DNA from: Amycolatopsis eburnea | GTDB taxonomy: Bacteria > Actinomycetota > Actinomycetes > Mycobacteriales > Pseudonocardiaceae | Direction: 5' to 3' | Length of the DNA stretch: 64,000 nucleotides | Assembly (NCBI RefSeq): GCF_003937945.1 | Contig: NZ_RSEC01000036.1 | Coordinates: forward strand, 930,001 to 994,000 | Shown: positions 34,326 through 41,736 of the stretch, in pieces | Numbering within the stretch: position 1 is the stretch's first letter | Layout: every line of letters starts with the position of its first letter | Translations under genes and position numbers: made by a program | The notes under the pieces: generated by a model | Database searches by the model: none | The model's input: the letters and a program-made list of their open reading frames with translations, nothing else | Told to the model about the DNA's origin: nothing

Positions 34326-34429
34326 TATCGGATTGCTCCGCCGTGACCACGGCCACCCTCGATCTCTCCGGCCCATACCCAAGTTGGCCGATGATTCATC
34401 GGCAAGTGCGCCACATCACCGGATATTCG

Positions 34430-34459
34430 TTGGATTCCTTGTGAAAAAAGGCGCATACT
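34430..34459 (+). promoter_or_regulatory. Promoter of the 49-aa gene
   Basis: A -35-like TTGGAT (34430-34435) and -10-like CATACT (34454-34459) have an 18-base spacer that includes an A6 run. They lie about 45 bases ahead of the small gene's ATG. Confidence 0.5.
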
Positions 34460-34504
34460 AGAGGCACAAGCCACCGAGACCCTCCGAAGGGGATGCAGAA
34501 ACCG

Positions 34505-34654
34505 ATGAACAACATCGCCGCCAAGCTCCGTGCCCGTCGCGCCGAGACTCGCACTCGCCGGGCGCTGAACCGGGCGATCGACACCGCCGCGACCGCGACG
34601 GTCCGTCAGGAACTCATCGCGATCGCGCAGGCTCGCTCGGGCTACATGCGCTGA
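34505..34654 (+). CDS. 49-residue Arg/Ala-rich basic protein
   Basis: This is a short open frame from ATG 34505 to TGA 34652-34654. The protein has ten Arg, one Lys and only three acidic residues. The first half (KLRARRAETRTRRALNRAID) can form a basic amphipathic helix. A ribosome-site-like AAGGGGAT lies about 11 bases upstream, a promoter-like pair lies about 45 bases upstream, and a hairpin lies about 100 bases downstream. No family is recognised; nucleic-acid binding is a guess from charge. The coherent transcription signals support a real gene. Confidence 0.55.
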   Translation: MNNIAAKLRARRAETRTRRALNRAIDTAATATVRQELIAIAQARSGYMR

Positions 34655-34748
34655 TCTCTCACCCCGTGGCGGTCGCCCATTCGAGTGACCTATGCCACAT
34701 AGTGCTCAAGGTGTAACGACGCGCTAAGTGCCGTCGATACCCACTACG

Positions 34749-34793
34749 ACCCCGTGATGCTGGCGGACCCCCGACCTGGCAGCATCGCGGGGT
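34749..34793. terminator. Hairpin downstream of the 49-aa gene
   Basis: ACCCCGTGATGCTG (34749-34762) pairs with CAGCATCGCGGGGT (34780-34793), with one wobble, followed by TTTCCCATTTT. It is the best intrinsic-terminator candidate in the window. Confidence 0.7.
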
Positions 34794-34813
34794 TTCCCAT
34801 TTTCCGATAACCT

Positions 34814-34847
34814 TTGACTTCGTCAACGAACTTGTTGAGGTGGTCAA
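34814..34847. promoter_or_regulatory. Tandem TTGA-N5-TCAA boxes upstream of the MarR gene
   Basis: Two dyads, TTGAC-TTC-GTCAA (34814-34826) and TTGA-GGTGG-TCAA (34835-34847), lie 21 bases apart, which is two helical turns. The second reaches the start codon. This suits cooperative binding of a MarR dimer pair and autorepression. Confidence 0.6.
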
Positions 34848-35761
34848 TGAACGACGATCGGGTGGCCGCGGTCCGGGCCTTCAACCGGCTCTACACCGGA
34901 GTCATCGGCGTGCTCGACGAAGGCCCGGCCGACGCCGAGTACTCGCTGCCGGAAGCCCGGGTGCTCTTCGAGCTCGCCCACCAGGACCCGGTGCCGGTCA
35001 CCGACCTGCGGAAACGTCTCGACCTCGACGCCGGCTACGCGAGCAGGCTGCTCGCCCGCCTCGAATCGCGCGGGCTGATCGAACGCGAACGCTCCGAGGA
35101 AGACGCCCGCCGCCAGCTCGTGCGCCCGACCGCTGCGGGCCGCGACGCGTTCGCCGTGCTCAACCAGCGCTCGACCGAGCAGATCGGCGGCCTGCTCCGC
35201 CGGTTCGCCGACGAAGACCAGGAGCGCCTGCTGGCCGCGATGCGCACGATCGGCGACCTGGTCGGCGACCGCCGCCGCGACCCGGTGCTCGTCCTGCGTC
35301 CACCACGACCGGGTGACCTCGGCTGGGTGGTGGAACGTCACGGCGCGTTGTACGGCCGGGAGTACGGCTTCGACGACCGCTTCGAGGGACTCGTCGCGCG
35401 GATCGTCGCGGACTTCGTCGACACCCGCGACGACCCGGGGCAAGCGTTCTGGATCGCCGAGCTGGACGGCGAGCGCGTCGGCGGCATCGCGTGCACGCGC
35501 GCGGCCGAGGACACGGCGAAGCTGCGGCTGCTGCTGCTCGAACCGGCAGCGCGCGGGCACGGCGTCGGCAAGCGGCTGGTGACGGAGTGCGTGGAGTTCG
35601 CACGCTCGCACGGCTACCGGGCGATGGAGCTGTCGACGGTGTCGATCCTGACGGCCGCGCGCTCGATCTACCGCGCGGCCGGGTTCCAGCTGGTCGCCGA
35701 AGCGGAGTTCGACGACTGGGGCCCGAAGCTGACCGACGAGACCTGGCGCCTGGAGTTCTAG
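34847..35761 (+). CDS. MarR-GNAT fusion protein
   Basis: This is a 304-residue fusion. Residues 1-145 are a MarR winged helix (LPEARVLFELAHQDPVPVTD, LRKRLDLDAGYASRLLARLE, SRGLIERERSEEDARRQLVR). Residues 155-300 are a GNAT acetyltransferase with the acetyl-CoA loop LLLLEPAARGHGVGKRLVTE and IYRAAGFQLVAEAEF. ATG 34847 is used because GAGGTGG precedes it; an upstream TTG at 34814 would place the operator in the coding region. The substrate of the acetyltransferase is unknown. It overlaps the convergent AhpD-like gene by 4 bp. Confidence 0.88.
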   Translation: MNDDRVAAVRAFNRLYTGVIGVLDEGPADAEYSLPEARVLFELAHQDPVPVTDLRKRLDLDAGYASRLLARLESRGLIERERSEEDARRQLVRPTAAGRDAFAVLNQRSTEQIGGLLRRFADEDQERLLAAMRTIGDLVGDRRRDPVLVLRPPRPGDLGWVVERHGALYGREYGFDDRFEGLVARIVADFVDTRDDPGQAFWIAELDGERVGGIACTRAAEDTAKLRLLLLEPAARGHGVGKRLVTECVEFARSHGYRAMELSTVSILTAARSIYRAAGFQLVAEAEFDDWGPKLTDETWRLEF

Positions 35762-36342
35762 CGGGGCACGCGGCCCAGCAGGAAGAACTCGGGGTTCGGG
35801 CGCAGCGCGGTCAGGTGGGCGAGGCGGTTCGACATCGCGAACAACGCCGTGATCGCGCCGACGTCCCAAATCTCGTCGTCGGTCAGGCCCGAGTTGCGCG
35901 CGGCTTCGAGGTCGCCCTCGCCGAACAGCGCGGAGTCCTGGGCGAGCGCCAGGGCCAGGTCGACGATCGCGCGGCCGCGTTCGTCCAGCTCCACCTGCCA
36001 CGGGTTGCTCGACACGCGGTCGGCCAGCTCGGGGTCCTTCGCGCGGATGCGCAGGATGGCGCCGTGCGCGACGACGCAGTACGTGCAGTGGTTGGCGCCG
36101 GAGGTGGCGACGACGACCAGCTCGCGCTCGGCCTTGGTGAGTCCGCCGGAGCGTTCCATGAGGGCGTCGTGGTAGTCGAGGAACGCGCGCAGCTCGGCGG
36201 GCCGGTGGCCGAGGGCGCGGAAGATGTTGGGCACGAAGCCCGACTTCTCCGCGATGACGCCGACGCGCTCGCGCAGGTCGTCGGGCAGGTCTTCGAGGTC
36301 CACCACCGGGAACCGGCTCACCGAATCGCTCATGGGCTTCAC
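35758..36342 (-). CDS. AhpD-like carboxymuconolactone decarboxylase family protein
   Basis: This is a 194-residue protein with the AhpD core SGANHCTYCVVAHG, whose redox pair is Cys86 and Cys89, with His93 completing the usual proton relay. The flanking sequence (GFVPNIFRALGHRPAELRAF and LTDDEIWDVGAITALFAMSN) is that of the 'peroxidase-related enzyme' subgroup. It probably reduces peroxides or acts as a thiol adaptor. It is monocistronic and divergent from the ceramidase-like gene. Confidence 0.88.
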   Translation of the reverse strand: MKPMSDSVSRFPVVDLEDLPDDLRERVGVIAEKSGFVPNIFRALGHRPAELRAFLDYHDALMERSGGLTKAERELVVVATSGANHCTYCVVAHGAILRIRAKDPELADRVSSNPWQVELDERGRAIVDLALALAQDSALFGEGDLEAARNSGLTDDEIWDVGAITALFAMSNRLAHLTALRPNPEFFLLGRVPR

Positions 36343-36365
36343 GCTAGCCGTGGTTGGCTGGTCCC

Positions 36366-36968
36366 GTGACGGACTACGTCGACGGGTACTGCGAACGCGT
36401 CGCGCCCGGGCTCTGGGGAGAACCGCTCAACAGTCTGAGCAACCTGGCGTTCCTCGTCGCCGCCGTGCTCGTGTGGCGGCTGGCCAAGGGGGACCGGACC
36501 GGGCGGCTGCTCGCCGGGTTGATCGGGCTGGTTTTCGTCGCCAGCAGCGTCTTCCACCTGCTCGCGACGCGGTGGGCGGCCGTCGCGGACTCGGGAGCCA
36601 TCCTCGTTTTCGTGCTGGTGTACGCGGTGGTGTTCGCGCGCGAGTACTGGAGCCCGCGGTGGGGGTGGGTCGCCGCGCCCGGGTTCCTCGCGCTGACCGT
36701 GGTCACCGCGCTGCTGGGCGGCGGGCTCTACCTCACCCCGCTGATCGGGCTGTTCGCCTTCGCCGCGTTGCTGGCCCTGAAACGCGACGCCGCCTGGACG
36801 CACTTCGCCGTCGCGGGAGCGGTTTTCGCGCTCTCGCTGAGCCTGCGCACGCTCGACCGGGACGTGTGCGACTACGTCCCGGCCGGCACGCACTTCCTCT
36901 GGCACCTGCTCAACGGCGTGGTGCTCTACCTCGTTTCGCGGGCGGCCATCCGTCCTCAGTGGACTTAG
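36366..36968 (+). CDS. Ceramidase-like seven-helix membrane protein
   Basis: This is a 200-residue integral membrane protein starting at GTG 36366. The motifs YCERVAPGLWGEPLNSLSNL, SSVFHLLATRWA, AVADSGAILVF and GTHFLWHLLNGVVLYL match the bacterial branch of the alkaline ceramidase (CREST) superfamily. The Ser, His and Asp residues in SxxxH, xxDxG and HxxxH positions are kept, consistent with a zinc-dependent amidase. The native substrate in a bacterium without obvious sphingolipids is unknown. The gene is convergent with the symporter and overlaps it by 4 bp. Confidence 0.75.
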   Translation: MTDYVDGYCERVAPGLWGEPLNSLSNLAFLVAAVLVWRLAKGDRTGRLLAGLIGLVFVASSVFHLLATRWAAVADSGAILVFVLVYAVVFAREYWSPRWGWVAAPGFLALTVVTALLGGGLYLTPLIGLFAFAALLALKRDAAWTHFAVAGAVFALSLSLRTLDRDVCDYVPAGTHFLWHLLNGVVLYLVSRAAIRPQWT

Positions 36969-38608
36969 TGGACACCGATCGGGCGCAGGTCCTTGTCGTG
37001 CTCGTCGGCCTGGTAGTCCTCGGGGTTGGTGTCGTCGGTGCCGTTGAACACCTTCAGCTGCCGGGCGATCACCGTGACGATCGCCGCGACCACCAGGTTC
37101 GCGATCAGGGCGACGAAGCCGACGTAGATCTGGACCTGGGAGCCCGCGAACGGGTGCCAGCCGAAGATCGACATGTTGCCCAGCGGCAGCGCCGACCCGC
37201 CGAAGTGGAGCTTGCCGTTGGCCGGGTTCGGGATGCCGTACAGCATGATCAGGCCCCAGCCGATGCCGACGACCCAGCCCGCGATCAGGCCCCAGCGGTG
37301 GAACCAGCGCGTGTACAGCGCGAGCGCCACGGCGGGGAGCGTCTGCAGGATCAGCACGCCGCCGATGAGCTGGAGGTCGATCGAGAACTGCGGGTCGATC
37401 AGGATGATCACGGCCACCGCGCCGAGCTTGACGACCAGCGAAGCGAGCTTCGCCTGCTTCGCTTCTTCCTGCGGCGTCGCGTTCTTGCGGATGTACTCCT
37501 TGTAGATGTTGCGGGTCCACAGGTTCGCCGCGGCGATCGACATGATCGCCGCCGGCACCAGCGCGCCGATGCCGATCGCGGCGAACGCGATACCGGCGAA
37601 CCACGACGAGAAGGTGCTGTCGAACAGGACCGGGACGATCGTGTTGCCGTCCGCCTTGCCGGTCGCCGCGTTCGTCAGCGGCTTGACGCCCGCCGTGATC
37701 GCGACGTACCCGAGCAGCGCCAGCAGGCCGAGCACCAGCGAGTACGCCGGCAGCGCGACCATGTTCCGCTTGATCACGCTGCGGCCGCGCGAGGCCAGCA
37801 CGCTGGTCAGCGAGTGCGGGTACAGGAACAGCGCGAGGGCCGAGCCCAGCGCCAGGGTGGCGTACTGGAGCTGGTTGTTGGTGTTCAGCAGGACGCCGTC
37901 GGCCTTGGACGGGGTCTTGTCGAACTTGGCCACCGCGGTGTCGAAGATGTGCGACCAGCCGCCCAGCTTCGAGGGCAGGTAGATGATCGCCACCAGGATC
38001 ACGACGTAGATCAGGATGTCCTTGACGAACGCGATCAGCGCGGGCGCCCGCAAGCCGGACTGGTAGGTGTAGAAGGCCAGGATGACGAAGGCGACCAGCA
38101 GCGGCAGGTGGCCGACGATGCCGGAGCCGTTGATGCCCATCGTCCGCAGCACGGCTTCGAGGCCGACCAGCTGCAGCGCGATGTACGGCATGGTCGCGAC
38201 GATGCCGGTGATCGCCACCAGCAGCGCGAGGATCGGCGAACCGAAGCGGCCGCGCACGAAGTCGGCCGGGGTCACGTAGCCGCGGACCCGCGAGACCGAC
38301 CACATCCGCAGCGCCGGGAGCAGCACGATCGGGTAGACGACGATCGTGTACGGCAGCGCGTAAAGGCCCAGCGCGCCGGCGCTGAAGACCAGCGCGGGCA
38401 CCGCGACGAAGGTGTACGCCGTGTAGAGGTCACCGCCGAGCAGGAACCACGTGATCCACGAGCCGAACTTGCGGCCGCCGAGGCCCCATTCGTCGAGGTG
38501 GTCCAGCGCGCCGCCGCGCTGCCAGCGCGACGCCATGAAGCCGAGCACGGTGACCAGTGCGAAGAGGACCGTGAAGATGATCAGCTCGGGCCACTGCAGG
38601 TTGCTCAT
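36965..38608 (-). CDS. Sodium:solute symporter (SSS family, monocarboxylate type)
   Basis: This is a 547-residue transporter with about thirteen hydrophobic segments. The SSS hallmark regions are WGLGGRKFGSWITWFLLGGD, YTAYTFVAVPAL, SRVRGYVTPADFVRGRFGSP and MSIAAANLWTRNIYKEYI. ATG 38608 lies four bases inside the upstream small gene, and a longer frame is unlikely. In actinobacteria this arrangement (DUF3311 protein plus SSS permease) imports acetate, propionate or pyruvate, so monocarboxylate uptake is the best guess. Confidence 0.9.
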   Translation of the reverse strand: MSNLQWPELIIFTVLFALVTVLGFMASRWQRGGALDHLDEWGLGGRKFGSWITWFLLGGDLYTAYTFVAVPALVFSAGALGLYALPYTIVVYPIVLLPALRMWSVSRVRGYVTPADFVRGRFGSPILALLVAITGIVATMPYIALQLVGLEAVLRTMGINGSGIVGHLPLLVAFVILAFYTYQSGLRAPALIAFVKDILIYVVILVAIIYLPSKLGGWSHIFDTAVAKFDKTPSKADGVLLNTNNQLQYATLALGSALALFLYPHSLTSVLASRGRSVIKRNMVALPAYSLVLGLLALLGYVAITAGVKPLTNAATGKADGNTIVPVLFDSTFSSWFAGIAFAAIGIGALVPAAIMSIAAANLWTRNIYKEYIRKNATPQEEAKQAKLASLVVKLGAVAVIILIDPQFSIDLQLIGGVLILQTLPAVALALYTRWFHRWGLIAGWVVGIGWGLIMLYGIPNPANGKLHFGGSALPLGNMSIFGWHPFAGSQVQIYVGFVALIANLVVAAIVTVIARQLKVFNGTDDTNPEDYQADEHDKDLRPIGVH

Positions 38609-38877
38609 CGAGCGTCCCCCTCGTCCAGGTCGTCGACGCTCAGCCGGTCGGGGGCGTCCGTGGTGGGCTTGTCCCGCGTCATCAGGTAGACGATCCAGGT
38701 GGACAGCACCCCGACCGCGACCATGAGGAACTGGAACCAGTAGAAGAACGGCATCCCGAACAGCCGCGGACCGTCCACGTTGAACAGCGGCGTGACCAGG
38801 ACGAGCAGCGGGACGATCAGAAGGAGGTTCCACGGGTTGAACCCGCGCCCCTTCCCGTCGTGCTTCACAGTCGACAT
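38605..38877 (-). CDS. DUF3311 small membrane protein
   Basis: This is a 90-residue protein with two hydrophobic helices (WNLLLIVPLLVLVTPLFN and FYWFQFLMVAVGVLSTWIVY) and an acidic C-terminus. ATG 38877 follows AGGTGAGG. Small proteins of this kind are encoded just ahead of SSS symporters and are thought to be accessory subunits. The stop overlaps the symporter ATG by 4 bp. Confidence 0.85.
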   Translation of the reverse strand: MSTVKHDGKGRGFNPWNLLLIVPLLVLVTPLFNVDGPRLFGMPFFYWFQFLMVAVGVLSTWIVYLMTRDKPTTDAPDRLSVDDLDEGDAR

Positions 38878-39065
38878 CGACCTCACCTAACACTCCCGTA
38901 ACCGACCGCCTGACCTTAGAACCTGGGTGACAGCGAGTCACGTCTGTCCGATATCGATTTGATCGCCGCGGTCCCCGTTGCCGACCAACGTCGGTTGCCC
39001 CGCCCCGGCCCGCCCTATATCAATAGCCGGACTCCGCACGTGAAAAGCCAAAAAGGGGCAACCGT

Positions 39066-40685
39066 ATGACACGACTCCGCTACGCGGTGGTGATCCCGGC
39101 GATCGCCGGCACCCTGCTGGCCGGGTTCACGCCGGCCTTCGCGGGCCAGGGGGCGGCGGCCGGCAAGCAGCCGCTGAACTCCACGAACATCCCGCCGCAG
39201 TACGCGAACCAGAAGCTCGACTGGCACAAGTGCGCCGTTCCTTCCGAGCTGCCGACGGCCCCGCCCGCCGGCGCCGAGGACATGGAGTGCGCGACCTACA
39301 AGACGCCGCGCAACTGGTACCAGGCCAACGCCCAGATCGACCTGACCATCGCCGTCAGCCGCCTCAAGGCGACCAAGGACGCGACCGCCAGCGTCGTCAC
39401 CAACCCCGGCGGCCCTGGCGCGCCCGGCCGGAACTTCCCGGCCCGCCTGCGCAACCAGCCGAAGCTGCGCGAGCACCAGGAGATCGTCGGCTTCGACCCG
39501 CGCGGCACCGGCAAGAGCACGAACATCACGTGCGGCGGCGCCATCGGCACCGGCTCGGACCTCGACCCGCGTGACCGCGACCGGCAGAACCTGAACCTGA
39601 TCGTCGCGGCGACGAAGTACGCGGCGCTGTCCTGCCAGCAGAAGTCCGGCGAGCTGGGCCCGCTGATCAACACCGACCAGACGGTCAAGGACATCGACCT
39701 GCTGCGCGTGCTGCTCGGCCGCGACAAGATCAACTGGGTCGGCTACTCGGCGGGCACCTGGATGGGCGCGCACTACGCGCAGGCCTACCCGACGCGCACC
39801 GGCCGGTTCGTCCTCGACTCGGCCACGGAGTTCACCACGACCTGGCAGAAGTCGTTCGACTGGCAGCCGCTCGGCTTCGAGCGCCGCTGGCGGCAGGACT
39901 TCCTCCCGTGGATGGCGAAGTACGACAAGCTCTACCACTTCGGCACCACCGGTGAAGCGGCCCGCCAGACCTACGAGCAGGTCCGCTACGCCCTGACCCA
40001 GGGCGCGGTCACCCTGCCCGACGGCTCGACCGTCTCGGCCAACGGCCTGGACTCCTTCATCGCGTCGAGCATCTACTCGAAGCGCGCCTTCCCGGGCCTG
40101 GCCGACTACCTGGTCAGCGTCCGCACGCTGACCCAGGGCACCGCGTCCGCGCAGGCCAAGACGTCGGCCGCGCAGAAGGTCAAGGCCGCCGACAAGAGCA
40201 CCGAGACCTCCGGCGCCCAGCCGCTGATGGTCCCGACCGACGGCGACGCCTACGACGCCAGCTTCTGGACCATCCCGTGCAACGAGGGCCCGTGGACCGG
40301 CACGGTCAACAGCGCCATCAAGGACTCGCAGCGGCTGATCGACAAGCAGCTGCCGCTCCTGGGCGCCGGCTGGTTCATCCAGCCGTGCCTGTTCTGGAAG
40401 AAGCAGCCGGCGCCGCTCCCGGTGCTGGACGGCAAGGGTGTCCCGCCGGTGCTGATCGTCGAGTCGGAGCACGACCCGGCGACGCCGATCGAGGGCGCGC
40501 GGCGCGCGCACAAGGCGTTCGCGGGTTCGCGGATGCTGACGATCACCGGCGAGGGTGACCACGGCATCTACGCCGGCGGCAACGCGGGTGTGGACAAGGT
40601 CGTGGAGGCCTACCTGGTCGACGGCGTCGTGCCGAACGACCAGAGCCTGCCCGGCGTGGCACTTCCGGTGCCTCCGGGGGCCTGA
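39066..40685 (+). CDS. Secreted S33 family alpha/beta-hydrolase (tripeptidyl aminopeptidase-like)
   Basis: This is a 539-residue secreted enzyme. A Sec signal peptide (RYAVVIPAIAGTLLAGF ending PAFA) is cut after residue 26. The hydrolase core has an oxyanion segment TNPGGPGAPG, FDPRGTGKS, the nucleophile Ser228 in GYSAGTW, Asp470 in EHDPATP and His499 in GDHGIY. The C-terminal TAP-like domain is typical of Streptomyces tripeptidyl aminopeptidases. It probably trims peptides outside the cell. It ends at a strong terminator. Confidence 0.92.
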   Translation: MTRLRYAVVIPAIAGTLLAGFTPAFAGQGAAAGKQPLNSTNIPPQYANQKLDWHKCAVPSELPTAPPAGAEDMECATYKTPRNWYQANAQIDLTIAVSRLKATKDATASVVTNPGGPGAPGRNFPARLRNQPKLREHQEIVGFDPRGTGKSTNITCGGAIGTGSDLDPRDRDRQNLNLIVAATKYAALSCQQKSGELGPLINTDQTVKDIDLLRVLLGRDKINWVGYSAGTWMGAHYAQAYPTRTGRFVLDSATEFTTTWQKSFDWQPLGFERRWRQDFLPWMAKYDKLYHFGTTGEAARQTYEQVRYALTQGAVTLPDGSTVSANGLDSFIASSIYSKRAFPGLADYLVSVRTLTQGTASAQAKTSAAQKVKAADKSTETSGAQPLMVPTDGDAYDASFWTIPCNEGPWTGTVNSAIKDSQRLIDKQLPLLGAGWFIQPCLFWKKQPAPLPVLDGKGVPPVLIVESEHDPATPIEGARRAHKAFAGSRMLTITGEGDHGIYAGGNAGVDKVVEAYLVDGVVPNDQSLPGVALPVPPGA

Positions 40686-40704
40686 CGCCACAAGGTGTAG
40701 TGGG

Positions 40705-40734
40705 AGCCCCGCCGAACGGAGGTTCGGCGGGGCT
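40705..40734 (+). terminator. Rho-independent terminator after the S33 hydrolase
   Basis: AGCCCCGCCGAAC (40705-40717) and GTTCGGCGGGGCT (40722-40734) form a 13-bp perfect stem with a GGAG loop, followed by TTTT. Confidence 0.9.
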
Positions 40735-40752
40735 TTTCCACACCTGTGCACA

Positions 40753-40779
40753 GAGTTGTCCACAGGCAGTGGACAACTC
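40753..40779. promoter_or_regulatory. DnaA-box dyad
   Basis: GAGTTGTCCAC (40753-40763) is repeated inverted at 40769-40779 across a 5-base spacer. It contains a perfect actinobacterial DnaA box TTGTCCACA at 40756-40764, an inverted box with one change (TTGTCCACT) at 40768-40776, and a related CTGTGCACA sequence (40744-40752) just to the left. It sits about 80 bases ahead of the HTH gene. Confidence 0.65.
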
Positions 40780-40857
40780 CACTGGTATTCCATCCATGCC
40801 CCCGCCACCACCCTCAACGGAGACGCTTCGCGCCGCAGCGGTATTAGTATTGGTCCC

Positions 40858-41130
40858 ATGGTTCGAGTACCGCTGACAGACGACGAGCGCGAGCGAGGCG
40901 AGCGCCTCGGCCAGGCGCTGCGGACGGCGCGGGCCGGCCGGAGCATGGTCGACGTCGCCGCCGAAGCCGGGATCTCGGTCGAGACGCTCCGGAAGATCGA
41001 AACCGGGCGGATCCCGACGCCGGCGTTCTTCACGGTCACGGCCATCGCCGACGCCGTGGGCCTGCCGCTGGACGAGCTGCGCGCGGCGGTCGAACCCGCC
41101 GCGGCACCGTCCCTCAGCCAGGCGAGTTAG
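40858..41130 (+). CDS. XRE-type helix-turn-helix protein
   Basis: This is a 90-residue protein. The HTH lies in SMVDVAAEAGISVETLRKIE, followed by TGRIPTPAFFTVTAIADAVG, a standard Cro/C1 fold. A -10-like TAGTAT (40845-40850) is 7 bases before the ATG, so the transcript is likely leaderless. It is a typical small actinobacterial regulator. A DnaA-box dyad lies upstream. The gene is convergent with the EndoU-like gene and overlaps it by 4 bp. Confidence 0.88.
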   Translation: MVRVPLTDDERERGERLGQALRTARAGRSMVDVAAEAGISVETLRKIETGRIPTPAFFTVTAIADAVGLPLDELRAAVEPAAAPSLSQAS

Positions 41131-41705
41131 ACCGGGCGCAGCTGGTTCAGGATGTGCTCGCGGTCGTTGAGGAACGCGCAGGCCGCCACCGGCAGGTCGT
41201 AGCTGTTGAGCAGCTTCTCGAAGTCGGAGAACTCGTCCGCCGAGAAGGCGAAGCCCAGCTTGACCGCGTGCGCGGCCAGCACGTCCCCCAGCTCCTCCCA
41301 CTCGCCGGACCACAGCAGCGTCCGGTAGTGCGTGTAGTCCTCGGCGGAGAGCCGGTCGGCGAGGCCGGTCAGGACGCTGTCGGCGAAGAAGCTGATGCGG
41401 TTGCCCGTGAGGTCGGCGACCGTCGGGTTCGCCGGGTCGCGGGCGGTGTCCGGGTTGCGGACGACGCCGGGGCCCGCCACCGGGTACGCGGTGTGCACGT
41501 GCCCGTTCTCCTCGACCAGGACGATCAGGTGCACGTTGTAGCGCTCGCCGGCGCAGCGCCAGCGGCCGTTCGGCTGCCGCCGCCGGGCCTCGCTGGGGTC
41601 GTTCGCGACGTCCTTGACGACCGAGATGATCTGCTCGTCGGTCCAGCCGGCCGGGAACTCGCTGGTCGCCCTCCGCCCGACGCCCGGTGCGTGTCCACCG
41701 CCCAC
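41127..41705 (-). CDS. EndoU-like nuclease domain protein with C-terminal extension
   Basis: This is a 192-residue protein. GTG 41705 is preferred because GGGAG precedes it and the domain starts immediately. Residues 2-75 match the C-terminal core of bacterial EndoU toxins: GGGHAPG with a candidate catalytic His, SEFPAGWTDEQIISVVKDVA, and HTAYPVAGPGV. EndoU enzymes cut RNA, usually as the C-terminal tip of polymorphic toxins. Here the domain stands alone and is joined to about 100 residues (LWSGEWEELGDVLAAHAV, DEFSDFEKLLNSYDLPV) that I do not recognise and which could be an inhibitory or binding module. It starts 31 bp downstream of an ABC transporter membrane subunit and is probably the last gene of that operon. 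Confidence 0.6.
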   Translation of the reverse strand: MGGGHAPGVGRRATSEFPAGWTDEQIISVVKDVANDPSEARRRQPNGRWRCAGERYNVHLIVLVEENGHVHTAYPVAGPGVVRNPDTARDPANPTVADLTGNRISFFADSVLTGLADRLSAEDYTHYRTLLWSGEWEELGDVLAAHAVKLGFAFSADEFSDFEKLLNSYDLPVAACAFLNDREHILNQLRPV

Positions 41706-41736
41706 TGGCTGCTCCCTTCGTCGGAGCGAGCGTAGG

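Noticed and set aside
36224..38689. 821-codon plus-strand frame across the ceramidase and symporter genes
   Set aside because: Low-complexity Arg/Gln/Ala sequence running antisense to the symporter; no protein features.
40753..40779. Chromosomal origin of replication
   Set aside because: DnaA-like boxes are present but only two to three, without AT-rich unwinding sequence or dnaA/dnaN/gyrB neighbours.
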